NCBI GenBank assembly: GCA_035487355.1
Contig: DATHMF010000116.1
Location: forward strand, 1-64,000
DNA from: Terriglobales bacterium
Lineage (GTDB): Bacteria > Acidobacteriota > Terriglobia > Terriglobales > Acidobacteriaceae
Direction of reading: 5' to 3'
DNA: 64,000 bases
Shown: piece by piece, positions 41,963 to 50,886 of the stretch
How positions within the stretch are numbered: position 1 is the first letter of the stretch
Layout of the letters: each line of letters begins with the position of its first letter
Position numbers and translations under genes: made by a program
Notes under the pieces: generated by a model
What the model was told of the DNA's origin: nothing
The model's input: the letters and a program-made list of their open reading frames with translations, nothing else
The model's database searches: none

Positions 41963-44140
41963 TCATCGCCGGGCGGCAATCTCTACTTCCGCGAACAGCT
42001 CAGGTAAGCGTTTGGCGTCTTCTGTCATCTCCCCAAATCGTGCCCGCAGGTAGTGCAGGGTAAACACTGAAACCACGCGTCGAAGCTCAGGTTCAAGAAT
42101 CGAGTTCACGAATTCTGCTGGAGTTTGGGCGGGCTTTTTCTCACATCCCCGGCGGGCGAGGGAAGCCGTCATGCGTTCATACCAGATGGAAGCCGCCGCG
42201 CGTGGGGCGTCTTCTGGCCTCGCCGCAATCCGATAGTCGCGCCAGGTGTGCAGCAGCCTGCGGCCGTTCACCGCCAGCAAGAACAGGGCGACCAGAGCTG
42301 TCAGGACCAGGCCGTAACGTCGCGCGATTTGCCGTACGTCCGTCGTGCTGGCATGGCTGACCAGTTTGTAATACCGGCGCATCAGTGCCAGCTTCCAGGC
42401 AAACATGCGGCTGCGGGAGAACAGGAACATCCTGATCTGCAGGTTAGATTGGTGTCCAAAGTCGTAGTTGATCACCCATTCGCGCCAGAACTCGCCGACC
42501 GCATCAAGGTATAGACCCATGCGCGAATTGCGCAACACCGAAGTGGAACCAGGATCGGGTGGTGTGGGATCGAAAGTGCTCCATCCGTAACCAGGGAAAT
42601 ACACTTCCACCCAGGTATGCGCTTCGCTCGCGCGCACGATGTAACTGGAGGTCAGATCGTTGAACTGGGCGCTACGGAAGCCGTTGACCACGCGCGTGGG
42701 AATCTGCAATGTGCGCAGCATAATGGCCATGGCGGAGGCAAAATATTCGCAGTGGCCCTCTTTGCGCACGAAAAGAAATTCCGCTAAAGGATCATCCGGT
42801 GGTGTCTGCGAAAGCTTCAGTGTGTATCCATAATGCGTGCTCAGGTAATTCTCGATTTCGCGGGCGCGATCGTAGTTATTGGTTTTGCCCGCTGTAACTT
42901 TTGCCGCCAGTTGCGCGATGCGAGGATCAAGCTTGGGCACCTGCAGATAATGCAGCGCAATTTCTGGTGGAAACTCTCCAGAAGCTTTGCGTAACAGCTC
43001 TGGTTCGGCCTCAAGCACATTAGAGCGCCCCACGTAAATACCGATGGGTTCATCTGTAAATGCCGAACCCGCCAGGTCTTGCGAGACAGAACGATAATTG
43101 CCCACGATGGCGTCTCCAAAGGGGGCCACAAAGAAGACGTTTGTGCCAATCGGTTCCATCACCACGCGGTAATTCAGCATGTGCGCGTAGGGGTGCGTGT
43201 ACTTTGCAGACGTTTCCGGGCGAAATCCTTCTCCGGTTTGCGGCCGCAGGCTGAATGTTCCAGAAATTCCATGTGGAATGGGAGAAAATGTAAGCGGATT
43301 GTCCCACTTGCGGCCGTCAAAGAGCCCCAGCGCCACGCCACGCCACTTCAAATTGGTGAAATTTCCGCGCGTATCGCCGAACACTTGGACATGCATGACG
43401 ATGGAGCTGGATTGCTTGATCTCGCCAATCTGGCCGAGTTGTACCTCGTTTCCAAATCCGGTCAGCACCTGGTTGTTTTGAGCAAGCTGGCTCAGATAAC
43501 CATTGCTGGTGCGGGGAAGGACGTAGAAAACAATCGGCGATGTCACGCTGATGCTGATCACCAGGACTACGGCCGCAATCAGAAGCGAGCGGGCCAGCAC
43601 AGATTGGTCTGGTATTTCGCGCGCCTGCGCCGTAGCGGTTTCTGCGGAGCGTTTCATCTCCATGCTGAGAAAGGTTGTGGCTGTCAAAACGAGAAACAGC
43701 AGGAAGGCAAAAAAGAAGGTGCTATCCACAGTGAGCACCGCTGCCGCCAGGACCATTAAGAACGCAAGCAAGGCGAGATAGAAATTGTCGCGCTGGCGAT
43801 GCACAGAAAACATTTTGACCACCATGCTGAACAGCACAAGGTGCACGGTGGCATTAACAAAGCTTCCAGATATCAGAAAGAAATCGGCAACGTAAAAAAC
43901 CACGTACACAAGTGTGGCGTAATTGGTGTAGCGTTCCGAGATCTTGAATTCCCGTCCGCGTGCCAGCAATACACCCCGAACGATGAGCGCAACAGCGACG
44001 AACAACACAGAGAGCATATCCAGCTTACCGGTACCGGCCAGGGTAAAAAAACCCGTGGCGATCAACAGGTAGAGCGAGGTATCAAAGAAGCGTTCGATCG
44101 CCAAAGGCACCCGTAAGCGCACTGCTGAAGCGGAAGACAC
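41963..44140 (-). CDS. TgpA-like membrane transglutaminase
   Basis: 725 aa. Six or seven membrane segments (DUF3488-type, about 15-210) are followed by a periplasmic region with the transglutaminase core: Cys in EGHCEYFASAM (about 463), His in ASEAHTWVEVYFPGYGWSTF and Asp in FDPTPPDPG. A last membrane segment (about 630-650, LVLTALVALFLLAV) and a DUF4129-like cytoplasmic C-terminus follow. Family members are peptidoglycan-associated or protease-like; TgpA of Pseudomonas is essential. The start is GTG 44140, 6 bases after a TACAAT box, suggesting a leaderless transcript. rimO follows in the same direction after 30 bases. Confidence 0.88.
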   Translation of the reverse strand: MSSASAVRLRVPLAIERFFDTSLYLLIATGFFTLAGTGKLDMLSVLFVAVALIVRGVLLARGREFKISERYTNYATLVYVVFYVADFFLISGSFVNATVHLVLFSMVVKMFSVHRQRDNFYLALLAFLMVLAAAVLTVDSTFFFAFLLFLVLTATTFLSMEMKRSAETATAQAREIPDQSVLARSLLIAAVVLVISISVTSPIVFYVLPRTSNGYLSQLAQNNQVLTGFGNEVQLGQIGEIKQSSSIVMHVQVFGDTRGNFTNLKWRGVALGLFDGRKWDNPLTFSPIPHGISGTFSLRPQTGEGFRPETSAKYTHPYAHMLNYRVVMEPIGTNVFFVAPFGDAIVGNYRSVSQDLAGSAFTDEPIGIYVGRSNVLEAEPELLRKASGEFPPEIALHYLQVPKLDPRIAQLAAKVTAGKTNNYDRAREIENYLSTHYGYTLKLSQTPPDDPLAEFLFVRKEGHCEYFASAMAIMLRTLQIPTRVVNGFRSAQFNDLTSSYIVRASEAHTWVEVYFPGYGWSTFDPTPPDPGSTSVLRNSRMGLYLDAVGEFWREWVINYDFGHQSNLQIRMFLFSRSRMFAWKLALMRRYYKLVSHASTTDVRQIARRYGLVLTALVALFLLAVNGRRLLHTWRDYRIAARPEDAPRAAASIWYERMTASLARRGCEKKPAQTPAEFVNSILEPELRRVVSVFTLHYLRARFGEMTEDAKRLPELFAEVEIAARR

Positions 44141-44146
44141 AGCATT

Positions 44147-44152
44147 ATTGTA
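44147..44152 (-). promoter_or_regulatory. -10 box directly before the transglutaminase start
   Basis: Read leftward it is TACAAT, followed by 6 bases and the GTG start at 44140. A transcript started at the usual distance would begin at the GTG itself. This is the third TACAAT immediately before a start codon in the window (see 5429 and 14244). Confidence 0.4.
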
Positions 44153-44206
44153 CCCCTTACGTTAACCATCTTTTTTGTGCTGCGGTGGGTCATTCTTAGG
44201 TCATTT

Positions 44207-44214
44207 GATAAAAT
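44207..44214 (+). promoter_or_regulatory. extended -10 promoter of the SRP RNA
   Basis: TGATAAAAT contains an extended -10 (TG, one base, TAAAAT at 44209-44214). Transcription would start near 44220, where the SRP RNA begins. No convincing -35 is seen 17 bases upstream, as is usual for extended -10 promoters. Confidence 0.5.
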
Positions 44215-44218
44215 CGTC

Positions 44219-44327
44219 TGTCAGGCATTGGGTCCCGCGCAACGCAATCCCGCCAACCCCGCCAGGTCCGGAAGGAAGCAACGGTAACGGGCTCGTGCGT
44301 GTGCAGCGGGTACCCCGGTGCCTGGCA
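44219..44327 (+). ncRNA. ffs: signal recognition particle RNA, small bacterial (4.5S) type
   Basis: The tetraloop hairpin and asymmetric loop are unmistakable: CCAGGTCCGGAAGGAAGCAA at 44262-44281 with ACGGTAACGGGC following. The ends pair: TCAGGCA (44221-44227) with TGCCTGG (44319-44325), and inner blocks GGGTCCCGC and GCGGGTACCCC. The length of about 105-110 bases fits the 4.5S class without Alu domain. It binds Ffh and targets membrane proteins. It lies between the transglutaminase (divergent) and fabH. Confidence 0.93.
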
Positions 44328-44487
44328 AACTGGCCCTCCAGGCAATAGATTCCACACGCAGCGAGTTTACGAAAGCTCGTGTTCTTCTTGGTAAGGGTGG
44401 TTTTTTGGTGAGCGCCGTGCCGCGCGAACCAAAAAGCGAGGGCGCAGCGGTTTACCGCGGAGCCTTATATAACTGGAGATATTAATT

Positions 44488-45486
44488 TTGCAAAATCTAT
44501 TAGGCGCCAAGATTACCGCTCTGGGAACCTATGTCCCGCCCAAAATTCTTACCAACAATGATCTTGAAAAAATGGTGGATACCACCGACCAGTGGATTGT
44601 CGAACGCACCGGCATCCGCCAGCGCCATATCGTGGAAAAAGGAGTCGCCTCCAGCGATCTGGCAGTTGAAGCGGCCCGCAAAGTACTGACCGAGCGTGGA
44701 ATCACTCCTGGAGATGTAGAGGCCATCATTGTTGCCACGGTCACGCCCGATATGATGTTTCCCGCCACCGCCTGTCTGGTGCAAAACAAACTCGGCGCCA
44801 AAGGCGCATGGGGCTTCGACGTATCGGCGGCCTGCTCGGGTTTTCTCTATGCTTTGCAGGCGGGCGTGCAGTTCGTACGCACGGGAGCCCACAAAAAAGT
44901 TTTGGTCATCGGTGCGGACGTGATGTCTTCCATCATTGATTACACCGATCGTGCCACCTGTGTAATTTTTGGCGATGGCGCTGGGGCTGTGCTGGTAGAG
45001 CCCGCTGCCGCTGACGAGCCCGGTTTTATAGACTTTCTTCATGAGGTAGACGGCTCCGGCGGATCCGCTCTCAATATGCCGGGAGGCGGAAGCCTGCATC
45101 CGCCATCGCACGAGACGGTAGACAAGAAATTGCATTACGTCCATCAGGATGGGCAGGCCGTATTCAAGTTCGCGGTGCGTAAGATGGTTGAGGTTTGCGA
45201 GACCATCTTGAAGCGCAACGGATTGAAGGGCTGCGACGTAGCCGTATTCCTGCCTCACCAGGCCAATCTGCGGATCATCACCGCCACGGCAGACCGCATT
45301 GGCCTAAAATCCGAGAACGTGATCGTCAACATTGATCAGTTTGGGAATACTACGGCAGCAACTATTCCTTTAGCCATGCAGACCGCACGCGAACGCGGTA
45401 AGCTAAAGAAAGGCGATCTCGTACTTCTGGCGTCGGTTGGCGCAGGATTTACCGTTGGAGCAACCTTGCTGCGATGGGCTTATTAG
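44488..45486 (+). CDS. fabH: beta-ketoacyl-ACP synthase III
   Basis: 332 aa. It starts fatty acid elongation by condensing acetyl-CoA (or a branched acyl-CoA) with malonyl-ACP. The triad is present: Cys 116 in [11 protein letters not shown], His in [10 protein letters not shown] (about 256) and Asn in [10 protein letters not shown] (about 286). The start is TTG 44488 with GGAG 10 bases upstream; the sequence then follows the family start ([24 protein letters not shown]). Upstream lies the SRP RNA. Confidence 0.95.
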   Translation: MQNLLGAKITALGTYVPPKILTNNDLEKMVDTTDQWIVERTGIRQRHIVEKGVASSDLAVEAARKVLTERGITPGDVEAIIVATVTPDMMFPATACLVQNKLGAKGAWGFDVSAACSGFLYALQAGVQFVRTGAHKKVLVIGADVMSSIIDYTDRATCVIFGDGAGAVLVEPAAADEPGFIDFLHEVDGSGGSALNMPGGGSLHPPSHETVDKKLHYVHQDGQAVFKFAVRKMVEVCETILKRNGLKGCDVAVFLPHQANLRIITATADRIGLKSENVIVNIDQFGNTTAATIPLAMQTARERGKLKKGDLVLLASVGAGFTVGATLLRWAY

Positions 45487-45547
45487 GCAATTGCTATTCA
45501 ATGGCCTCAAATATTTTGCGCTATATCAGTTCTACCGGCCAAAACTT

Positions 45548-46168
45548 ATGTCTCGGAAGCATCAGATTCGTGTTGTCCTGTTTGATTTGGGCGGAGTGCT
45601 GGTCGAGCTGTCCGGGGTCCCGACCATGCTCGCGTGGATGAGCAACCGGGTTTCATCGGAAGAGCTTTGGAAAATGTGGCTTACCTCTCCGGTAGTCCGC
45701 GCATTTGAAACCGGACGAGCTACCCCTGAGTGGTTCGCCGATCAACTTATTGTGGAGATGGGCCTCCCCGTCGGAACACCTCAGCTTCTGGACGAGTTCG
45801 CACGTTGGCCGCGTGGTCTGTTTCCGGGCGCCCTTGACCTGATCGGCAGAGTTCCGCAGCGGTACACGCGGGCCACGCTGTCCAATTCCAACGCGCTGCA
45901 CTGGCCTCGCATGATGGAAGAAATGCAACTAGCCGAGGCTTTCGATCTGTATTTTGCCTCGCATCTGATGGGCAAGATCAAGCCTGATGAAGAAGTGTTC
46001 CAACACGTGACTGACACACTGAACTGCGCCGCGGACGAAGTCCTTTTTCTCGATGACAGCAAACTAAACGTAGAGGCGGCGCAAGCCGTTGGGATGAATG
46101 CTGTCCAGGTCAAAGGAGTAACGGCCGCGGAGCAAGCTTTGATTGAAGCCGGGGTGATAGAAAATTAA
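45548..46168 (+). CDS. HAD-superfamily hydrolase (subfamily IA)
   Basis: 206 aa from ATG 45548. Motif I is VVLFDLGGVLVE (9-20) with nucleophile Asp and Gly in place of the second Asp, as in the DLGGVL group. Motif II is the Ser in TLSNSNALH, motif III Lys in GKIKPDEEVF, and motif IV FLDDSKLNVEAA. The group includes glucose-1-phosphatase-like and epoxide-hydrolase-N-like phosphatases; the substrate is unknown. It follows fabH by 61 bases and may be co-transcribed. Confidence 0.87.
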   Translation: MSRKHQIRVVLFDLGGVLVELSGVPTMLAWMSNRVSSEELWKMWLTSPVVRAFETGRATPEWFADQLIVEMGLPVGTPQLLDEFARWPRGLFPGALDLIGRVPQRYTRATLSNSNALHWPRMMEEMQLAEAFDLYFASHLMGKIKPDEEVFQHVTDTLNCAADEVLFLDDSKLNVEAAQAVGMNAVQVKGVTAAEQALIEAGVIEN

Positions 46169-46170
46169 GG

Positions 46171-47616
46171 TTACTTCTTCTTGATCTCTTCTCGATGCTT
46201 GGCCGCTTCTTTCGGCACCTGTGGCTCAGTCATGTTCACAGGATCAAGGATTTCCGCAATTTCATTTTCCGTCAGCAACTTTTTCTCGCGGGCAATATCT
46301 ATGATTGATCTGCCCGTTGCCACGGATTCTTTTACGATCTCCGCCGCCTTGGCGTACCCGATATACGGATTAAGCGCCGTTGCCAGCGAAACCGTGCTTT
46401 GCGCGTAGAACTCGCAGCGTTTCTGGTTGGCGGTCAATCCGGCTACGCACTTTTCGTTGAAGACCTGCAGCATATTGCTCAGGATGGTAATGGACTGCAG
46501 CACGCTATAAGACATCGTAGGCATCATGACGTTGAGTTCGAGCTGTCCCGCCTGCACCGCCATAGCTACTGCTACGTCGTTGCCAATCACCTGAAAGCAA
46601 ACCATCGCCGCCAGCTCAGGCATAACCGGATTAATTTTTCCCGGCATGATCGAAGAACCGGGCTGCAATCCGGGCAGATTAATTTCGGCGAATCCTGTAT
46701 TGGGGCCGGAAGAGAGCAGTCGCAAGTCATTCGAGATACGAATGATTTCCAACGCTAGATTGCGCAGCGCGCTGGAGACGGCCGCCATCGCAGAATTTGA
46801 CTGCATCGCCCAACGCATATCTTTCGCGGGAACAAGCTTTTGTCCGGAGAGGCGTGCCAGATTGGCAATGGCCCTTTCACGGTAATCAGGATGCGTATTA
46901 ATGCCGGTCCCAACCGCCGAACCTCCCAACCCTAGTTCGCGCAGCTCGTTGCTGTTCAGTTTGATGCTCTCGATTGCCTTACGTACAGAGACTGCGTAGG
47001 CGGCGAATTCCTGCCCCAGGCGAATCGGCACAGCATCCTGCATGTGCGTGCGGCCCGACTTCATCACATCGTGAAATTCCTTTGTCTTTTTCTCTAACGA
47101 CGCTGCCAGCGCGTCCAGGGCAGGGTAGAGTTTCTCCAACTCCAGCAGCGTGGCTAGACGCATGCTGGTAGGGAAGACGTCGTTGGTAGATTGTCCGTAG
47201 TTGACGTGGTCATTGGGATGCACCGTGTATTCGCCCAGCTTGCCGCCCATCAGCTCAGTAGCGCGGTTGGCGATGACTTCATTGCTGTTCATGTGGAAGC
47301 TGACACCGGCCCCGGCCTGAAAAACATCCACCACAAATTCTTTGTCCCACTTGCCCTCGGCAACCTCCTGTGCGGCCTGGATGATGGCGTTCGCGCGTTG
47401 CTCATCTACCAGTTCCAGCGACTTGTTGGCCTCGGCTGCGGCCTGCTTCACCAGGCCGATAGCGCGAATCAGCGTGGGATGCGCCCTCATTCCCGAAATA
47501 GGATAGTTCTCAACCGCTCGCGCCGTCTGCACGCCGTAGTAAGCGTTTGCCGGGACCTCTTTAAATCCAATGGAATCCTTTTCCTGCCGGGTTGCATTCA
47601 TGGTTGCTGTAGCCAT
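46171..47616 (-). CDS. aspA: aspartate ammonia-lyase
   Basis: 481 aa from ATG 47616; an upstream TTG would add 12 residues but lacks a ribosome-binding site. It reversibly removes ammonia from aspartate to give fumarate. It is AspA rather than fumarase class II because of VPANAYYGVQTARAVENYPIS near the start and the signature GSSIMPGKINPVMPE (FumC has NPT). The catalytic serine is in this loop, and HPNDHVNYGQSTND holds another conserved site. Convergent with the HAD gene, 2 bases between stops. Confidence 0.9.
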   Translation of the reverse strand: MATATMNATRQEKDSIGFKEVPANAYYGVQTARAVENYPISGMRAHPTLIRAIGLVKQAAAEANKSLELVDEQRANAIIQAAQEVAEGKWDKEFVVDVFQAGAGVSFHMNSNEVIANRATELMGGKLGEYTVHPNDHVNYGQSTNDVFPTSMRLATLLELEKLYPALDALAASLEKKTKEFHDVMKSGRTHMQDAVPIRLGQEFAAYAVSVRKAIESIKLNSNELRELGLGGSAVGTGINTHPDYRERAIANLARLSGQKLVPAKDMRWAMQSNSAMAAVSSALRNLALEIIRISNDLRLLSSGPNTGFAEINLPGLQPGSSIMPGKINPVMPELAAMVCFQVIGNDVAVAMAVQAGQLELNVMMPTMSYSVLQSITILSNMLQVFNEKCVAGLTANQKRCEFYAQSTVSLATALNPYIGYAKAAEIVKESVATGRSIIDIAREKKLLTENEIAEILDPVNMTEPQVPKEAAKHREEIKKK

Positions 47617-47827
47617 TTTGGAAGGGCTCTCTCCTTGTTTGAATCTGAGCAAATGCCAAACAGAAAATTATAACAACCGCCGGTGATCAAAGCTGGAGTA
47701 CATTGCGCCAATCCAGCCCCGAAAAAACTACAGTGGAGACGTAGCTTGCTACGTCTCTGGCCAGAGCTAAAAGCCAAGAGCTAAGAGCTTCTACTGATGA
47801 TTTAGAATCGGAACAGTGATCGAAGCC

Positions 47828-48841
47828 ATGTCACAAGCAACGGAAGAGAAGACAGATGTCATCGTGATCGGAGCCGGCCCCACCGGCATGGCCTGCGCGA
47901 TTGAAGCGCAGCGCGCCGGGCTGAGCGCCCTGCTGATTGATAAGGGCTGCTTGGTCAATTCGCTCTTTCACTATCCCGCCAACATGGTTTTTTTCACAAC
48001 GCCTGAGCTGCTGGAGATCGGCGATATTCCTTTTCCCTCCGCTAACGTAAAGCCGACCCGGCCAGAAGCGCTGGAGTACTACCGCAATGTCGCCCAGCAC
48101 TACCAGTTAAAGATCCGCCAGTATGAAAGGGTAGAGAAGATCTGCGGTAAAGATAACGAATTTCTGATTGATACTACCCACGACCAGCGTGGCGATAAAT
48201 TCCAGTATCGCGCCCGTAAAGTCATTATCGCCACCGGCTACTACGACCTGCCCAATATCATGAACGTACCCGGTGAAGAGCTGCTCAAGGTTCTGCACTA
48301 TTACCGCGAACCGCATCCGTACTTTGATACCGACGTTCTCATTGTCGGCGGCAAGAACTCTGCCGCCATTGCCGCGCTGGAACTGTGGCGACGCGGCGCC
48401 CGAGTAACCCTGGTGCATCGCGGACCGGGCATGCATGCAAACGTAAAGTATTGGATTAAGCCTGATATTGAAAATCGCATAAAGAATGGGGAGGTTAAGG
48501 CTTACTTCGAGTCCATCGTGCGCGAGATTCGTCCGGATTGCGTGCTGCTAAGCACTCCTGCAGGCGAGATCCGAATCAAGAACGATTTTGTCTTCGCCCT
48601 GACCGGTTACCATCCCGATTACGATTTCCTGCGCAGCGTGGGCATTCGCCTTAACCAGAACGACTATCGCCCCGAGTGCAACCCGCAAACCTTGGAAAGT
48701 AACGTACCTGGAATTTACGTGGCCGGAGTGATCGTGGCCGGCGCCAAGACCAGCGAAATTTTCATCGAGAATGGCCGGTTCCACGGCAAGCAAATCGCCG
48801 AAGACTTAAAAAGAAAACTTGCCACAGATTTACACGGATAA
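47828..48841 (+). CDS. ypdA: YpdA-type FAD/NADPH disulfide reductase
   Basis: 337 aa from ATG 47828 (a GTG 12 bases earlier is in frame). An FAD-binding GAGPTGMACAIEAQRAG and an NADPH-binding VGGKNSAAIAALELWRRG frame a thioredoxin-reductase-like fold; the redox-active CxxC of thioredoxin reductases is missing and FHYPANMVFF marks the YpdA family. YpdA enzymes reduce bacillithiol disulfide. The last residues (KLATDLHG) and the stop codon are encoded by a dispersed repeat (GCCACAGATTTACACGGATAA), so the natural C-terminus may have been altered. Confidence 0.85.
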   Translation: MSQATEEKTDVIVIGAGPTGMACAIEAQRAGLSALLIDKGCLVNSLFHYPANMVFFTTPELLEIGDIPFPSANVKPTRPEALEYYRNVAQHYQLKIRQYERVEKICGKDNEFLIDTTHDQRGDKFQYRARKVIIATGYYDLPNIMNVPGEELLKVLHYYREPHPYFDTDVLIVGGKNSAAIAALELWRRGARVTLVHRGPGMHANVKYWIKPDIENRIKNGEVKAYFESIVREIRPDCVLLSTPAGEIRIKNDFVFALTGYHPDYDFLRSVGIRLNQNDYRPECNPQTLESNVPGIYVAGVIVAGAKTSEIFIENGRFHGKQIAEDLKRKLATDLHG

Positions 48842-48985
48842 ACACGGATTAGAAGCTATCTCATAAATGCGCTGTCCGGCGGTTGCTGGTGAAATGGCGA
48901 TGTTAATGCCAACTATCGAATTGCACCTAACTTTCCACTTGCAGATTTTGGATCTTACTTGGAATTGAGCCGGGCGCTCGGACGT

Positions 48986-49642
48986 CTATTCAGGCGCATG
49001 TTCCTTCGGTAGCGGATGAAGTTGCAGGAAGGCGGCTGCGGCGTCGCGGGCACGTACCGCGATTTCGCGGGGGTTCGGTCGCTCGGCGACGCCGAGCAAC
49101 AGGCTGACCATCAAATCGCCCCAGAGCAGCCCCGCGAACTGCTGGCCAAGTTCGGCAGGACGCCCTGCGAGCAGTCCGGCCGCCTGGGCCCGGGCCATGA
49201 TTTTACGCAAAGCGGCGCGGCTTGTCTCGCGTCCTATAGAGTTGAGCGCACGCGCCACTTCGGGGGCCTGGACCGCCTCGGCGATCGCCAATCGGAATAC
49301 CGCAATGACCGTGGGATCGCTTATCTCGCGGAAGAGCTTGGTCCCGAAAGAAGCCAGCACCTGCTCTAGGGTATCGCGATCGCGCAGCACGGGCAGGTCA
49401 ACGGGCACGTCAAATCGTTTGGCGCGCTCGCTTATGCAGGCGATCAGCATTTCTTGTTTGTTGCCAACTAGCGCGTAAAGCTCTCGCTTCGAAACGCGCG
49501 CGCGCGTCGCGATCTCAAGTGTGCTGGTCGTTGCGTAGCCGCTCTTCATGAACGCCGCAAAGGCCGCCTCAAGGATGCGCTCGCGCACTGCGGTTTCGTC
49601 GCCGCCTTCCTGGCGGCGTTTTGACATGGATGTCGTAGCCAT
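48986..49642 (-). CDS. TetR family transcriptional regulator
   Basis: 218 aa from ATG 49642, chosen for the strong ribosome-binding site GGAGGGGTG just upstream. The N-terminal HTH is RERILEAAFAAFMKSGYATT, then TLEIATRARVSKRELYALVGNKQEM. The C-terminal part is a helical ligand-binding domain typical of AcrR/TetR members. It is divergent from the gene at 49744, and the 100 bases between contain two GGTACC-type inverted repeats and a promoter, so it probably represses both directions. The ligand is unknown. Confidence 0.9.
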   Translation of the reverse strand: MATTSMSKRRQEGGDETAVRERILEAAFAAFMKSGYATTSTLEIATRARVSKRELYALVGNKQEMLIACISERAKRFDVPVDLPVLRDRDTLEQVLASFGTKLFREISDPTVIAVFRLAIAEAVQAPEVARALNSIGRETSRAALRKIMARAQAAGLLAGRPAELGQQFAGLLWGDLMVSLLLGVAERPNPREIAVRARDAAAAFLQLHPLPKEHAPE

Positions 49643-49651
49643 CACCCCTCC

Positions 49652-49708
49652 TTGACGAAGCTGGTACCGTATAGTACCATTATGAGTGTGTGGTACCCAA
49701 GGGTACCA
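49652..49708 (+). promoter_or_regulatory. promoter with two palindromic operators (TetR target)
   Basis: TTGACG (49652-49657), a 17-base spacer and TACCAT (49675-49680) form a promoter for the gene at 49744. Operator 1, GGTACCGTATAGTACC (49663-49678), covers the spacer and -10. Operator 2, TGGTACCCAAGGGTACCA (49691-49708), is a perfect 18-base palindrome just downstream. Centres are 29 bases apart. A regulator bound at both would block transcription. Confidence 0.7.
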
Positions 49709-49743
49709 ACTCAAATTCCGAGAGGAATCAAAGGAGCTGAACC

Positions 49744-50139
49744 ATGAAGATTGAAATGTTTTACCTGATGCTGGCGTTCGCGACGGTCCTGGCGCCTATG
49801 GCGCAAGGCCAGGTCACACCGCCGCAGCCCAAGATCACCGGCGTGCTGACGATCCTTTCGCCAAAACCGGGGGTTACTCCCGAGCAAGTCATGAAAATCA
49901 TGCCCGCCGAAATTCGTGCGACCGTTCCCCTGTATCTCGACGGCAAGATTCAGCAGTGGTTCACGCGCGGCGACGGCCGGGGCGTCATCTTCATACTGAA
50001 CTGCAAGGACGTAGAGGAGGCCCGGGCCCTCATCGAGGACCTACCTCTCTCGAAGGAAAACCTCATGGACGAGCAGTTCATTCCGGTCGGGCCACTCATG
50101 CCGCTCAGGATGCTATTGCGTGATAGCCCTAACCAATAA
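49744..50139 (+). CDS. exported dimeric alpha/beta-barrel-like protein (muconolactone isomerase-like)
   Basis: 131 aa. Signal peptide MFYLMLAFATVLAPMAQGQ (about 5-23). The mature domain, ITGVLTILSPKPGVTPEQVM, IRATVPLYLDGKIQQWF, GVIFILNCKDVEEARALIED and FIPVGPLMPLRM, matches the ferredoxin-like fold of muconolactone isomerase/YCII-type proteins. A secreted member is unusual and its role is unknown. AAAGGAGC precedes the ATG. It is under the TetR-type operator region. Confidence 0.7.
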   Translation: MKIEMFYLMLAFATVLAPMAQGQVTPPQPKITGVLTILSPKPGVTPEQVMKIMPAEIRATVPLYLDGKIQQWFTRGDGRGVIFILNCKDVEEARALIEDLPLSKENLMDEQFIPVGPLMPLRMLLRDSPNQ

Positions 50140-50310
50140 GTGAACTCGGCCACTGCGGCCGGATACAAAGCCCTGGGCGGAGGCTGGCAGTCTTTCCCAT
50201 TGGAAGCCAACGCTGGAAGTAAACGGCCATTCGACGGCGATGGCTGAACTTCGAACACCGAAACCTTAGGCCGCGTTGAGAACCGTGATTCGCGGTGTGG
50301 ATCTTGCTCT

Positions 50311-50336
50311 CGTTAGATGACGTATGTCATCTAACG
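50311..50336. promoter_or_regulatory. 26-base inverted repeat upstream of a membrane protein gene
   Basis: CGTTAGATGAC (50311-50321) and GTCATCTAACG (50326-50336) are exact complements around GTAT. It lies 28 bases before the next start codon with no T-run, so an operator is more likely than a terminator. It differs from the GGTACC operators upstream, so a second regulator is implied. Confidence 0.5.
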
Positions 50337-50364
50337 GGAAGCCGTCAATCTGATAGGAGGCCAA

Positions 50365-50886
50365 ATGTCGCCGGAAATTATCTTCAATCTGCATCTCATT
50401 CTAGGTTATGTCGCGTGGCTGCTTTGCTTCGGCGTGTACATCATGCCCAGGCTCAAGGCGATGGACCTGGTTGCAGCGCAACGTGCCATCGCTACCCTAC
50501 ACAGCTTCCGCTTCTTCGGGCTCGTCTTTATTCTTCCAGGTGTCGTCGGCAATCTGCCCGCGAGCTTCGCGACGTTCGCCGCCTACTGGGACCTGGCAAC
50601 CGGGGTGCTCGCCATCCTCGCGCTTCTCACGGTAAGGATACGTCCACTCTTTTGGCTGTTCGTAGTCGCCTTCAATCTCGTGGGAGTGGTCGACCTCATC
50701 CTCGACTATTACCACGCCGTCCAGGTCGGCCTTCCCGCGCTGGCGGGACAGTTGGGCGCCACATACGCGATCCCGATCATCTACGTGCCCGTGCTGATGA
50801 TCACGCACGTCGTCGCATTCTATTTGCTGCTGCGTCCTCAGCCCAAGGCGGTTCGAGCCTTCGCCGGGGATGCGGCGGCATCTTAA
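50365..50886 (+). CDS. integral membrane protein of unknown function
   Basis: 173 aa with about five membrane segments (about 9-27, 48-66, 72-88, 93-112, 132-155). It starts MSPEIIFNLHLILGYVAWLL and has ISO-type features of small multi-pass proteins found beside TetR genes (HSFRFFGLVFILPGVVGNLP, LVGVVDLILDYYHA). TAGGAGG stands just before the ATG. No family is assigned. Possibly part of the same regulated cassette as the exported protein. Confidence 0.7.
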   Translation: MSPEIIFNLHLILGYVAWLLCFGVYIMPRLKAMDLVAAQRAIATLHSFRFFGLVFILPGVVGNLPASFATFAAYWDLATGVLAILALLTVRIRPLFWLFVVAFNLVGVVDLILDYYHAVQVGLPALAGQLGATYAIPIIYVPVLMITHVVAFYLLLRPQPKAVRAFAGDAAAS

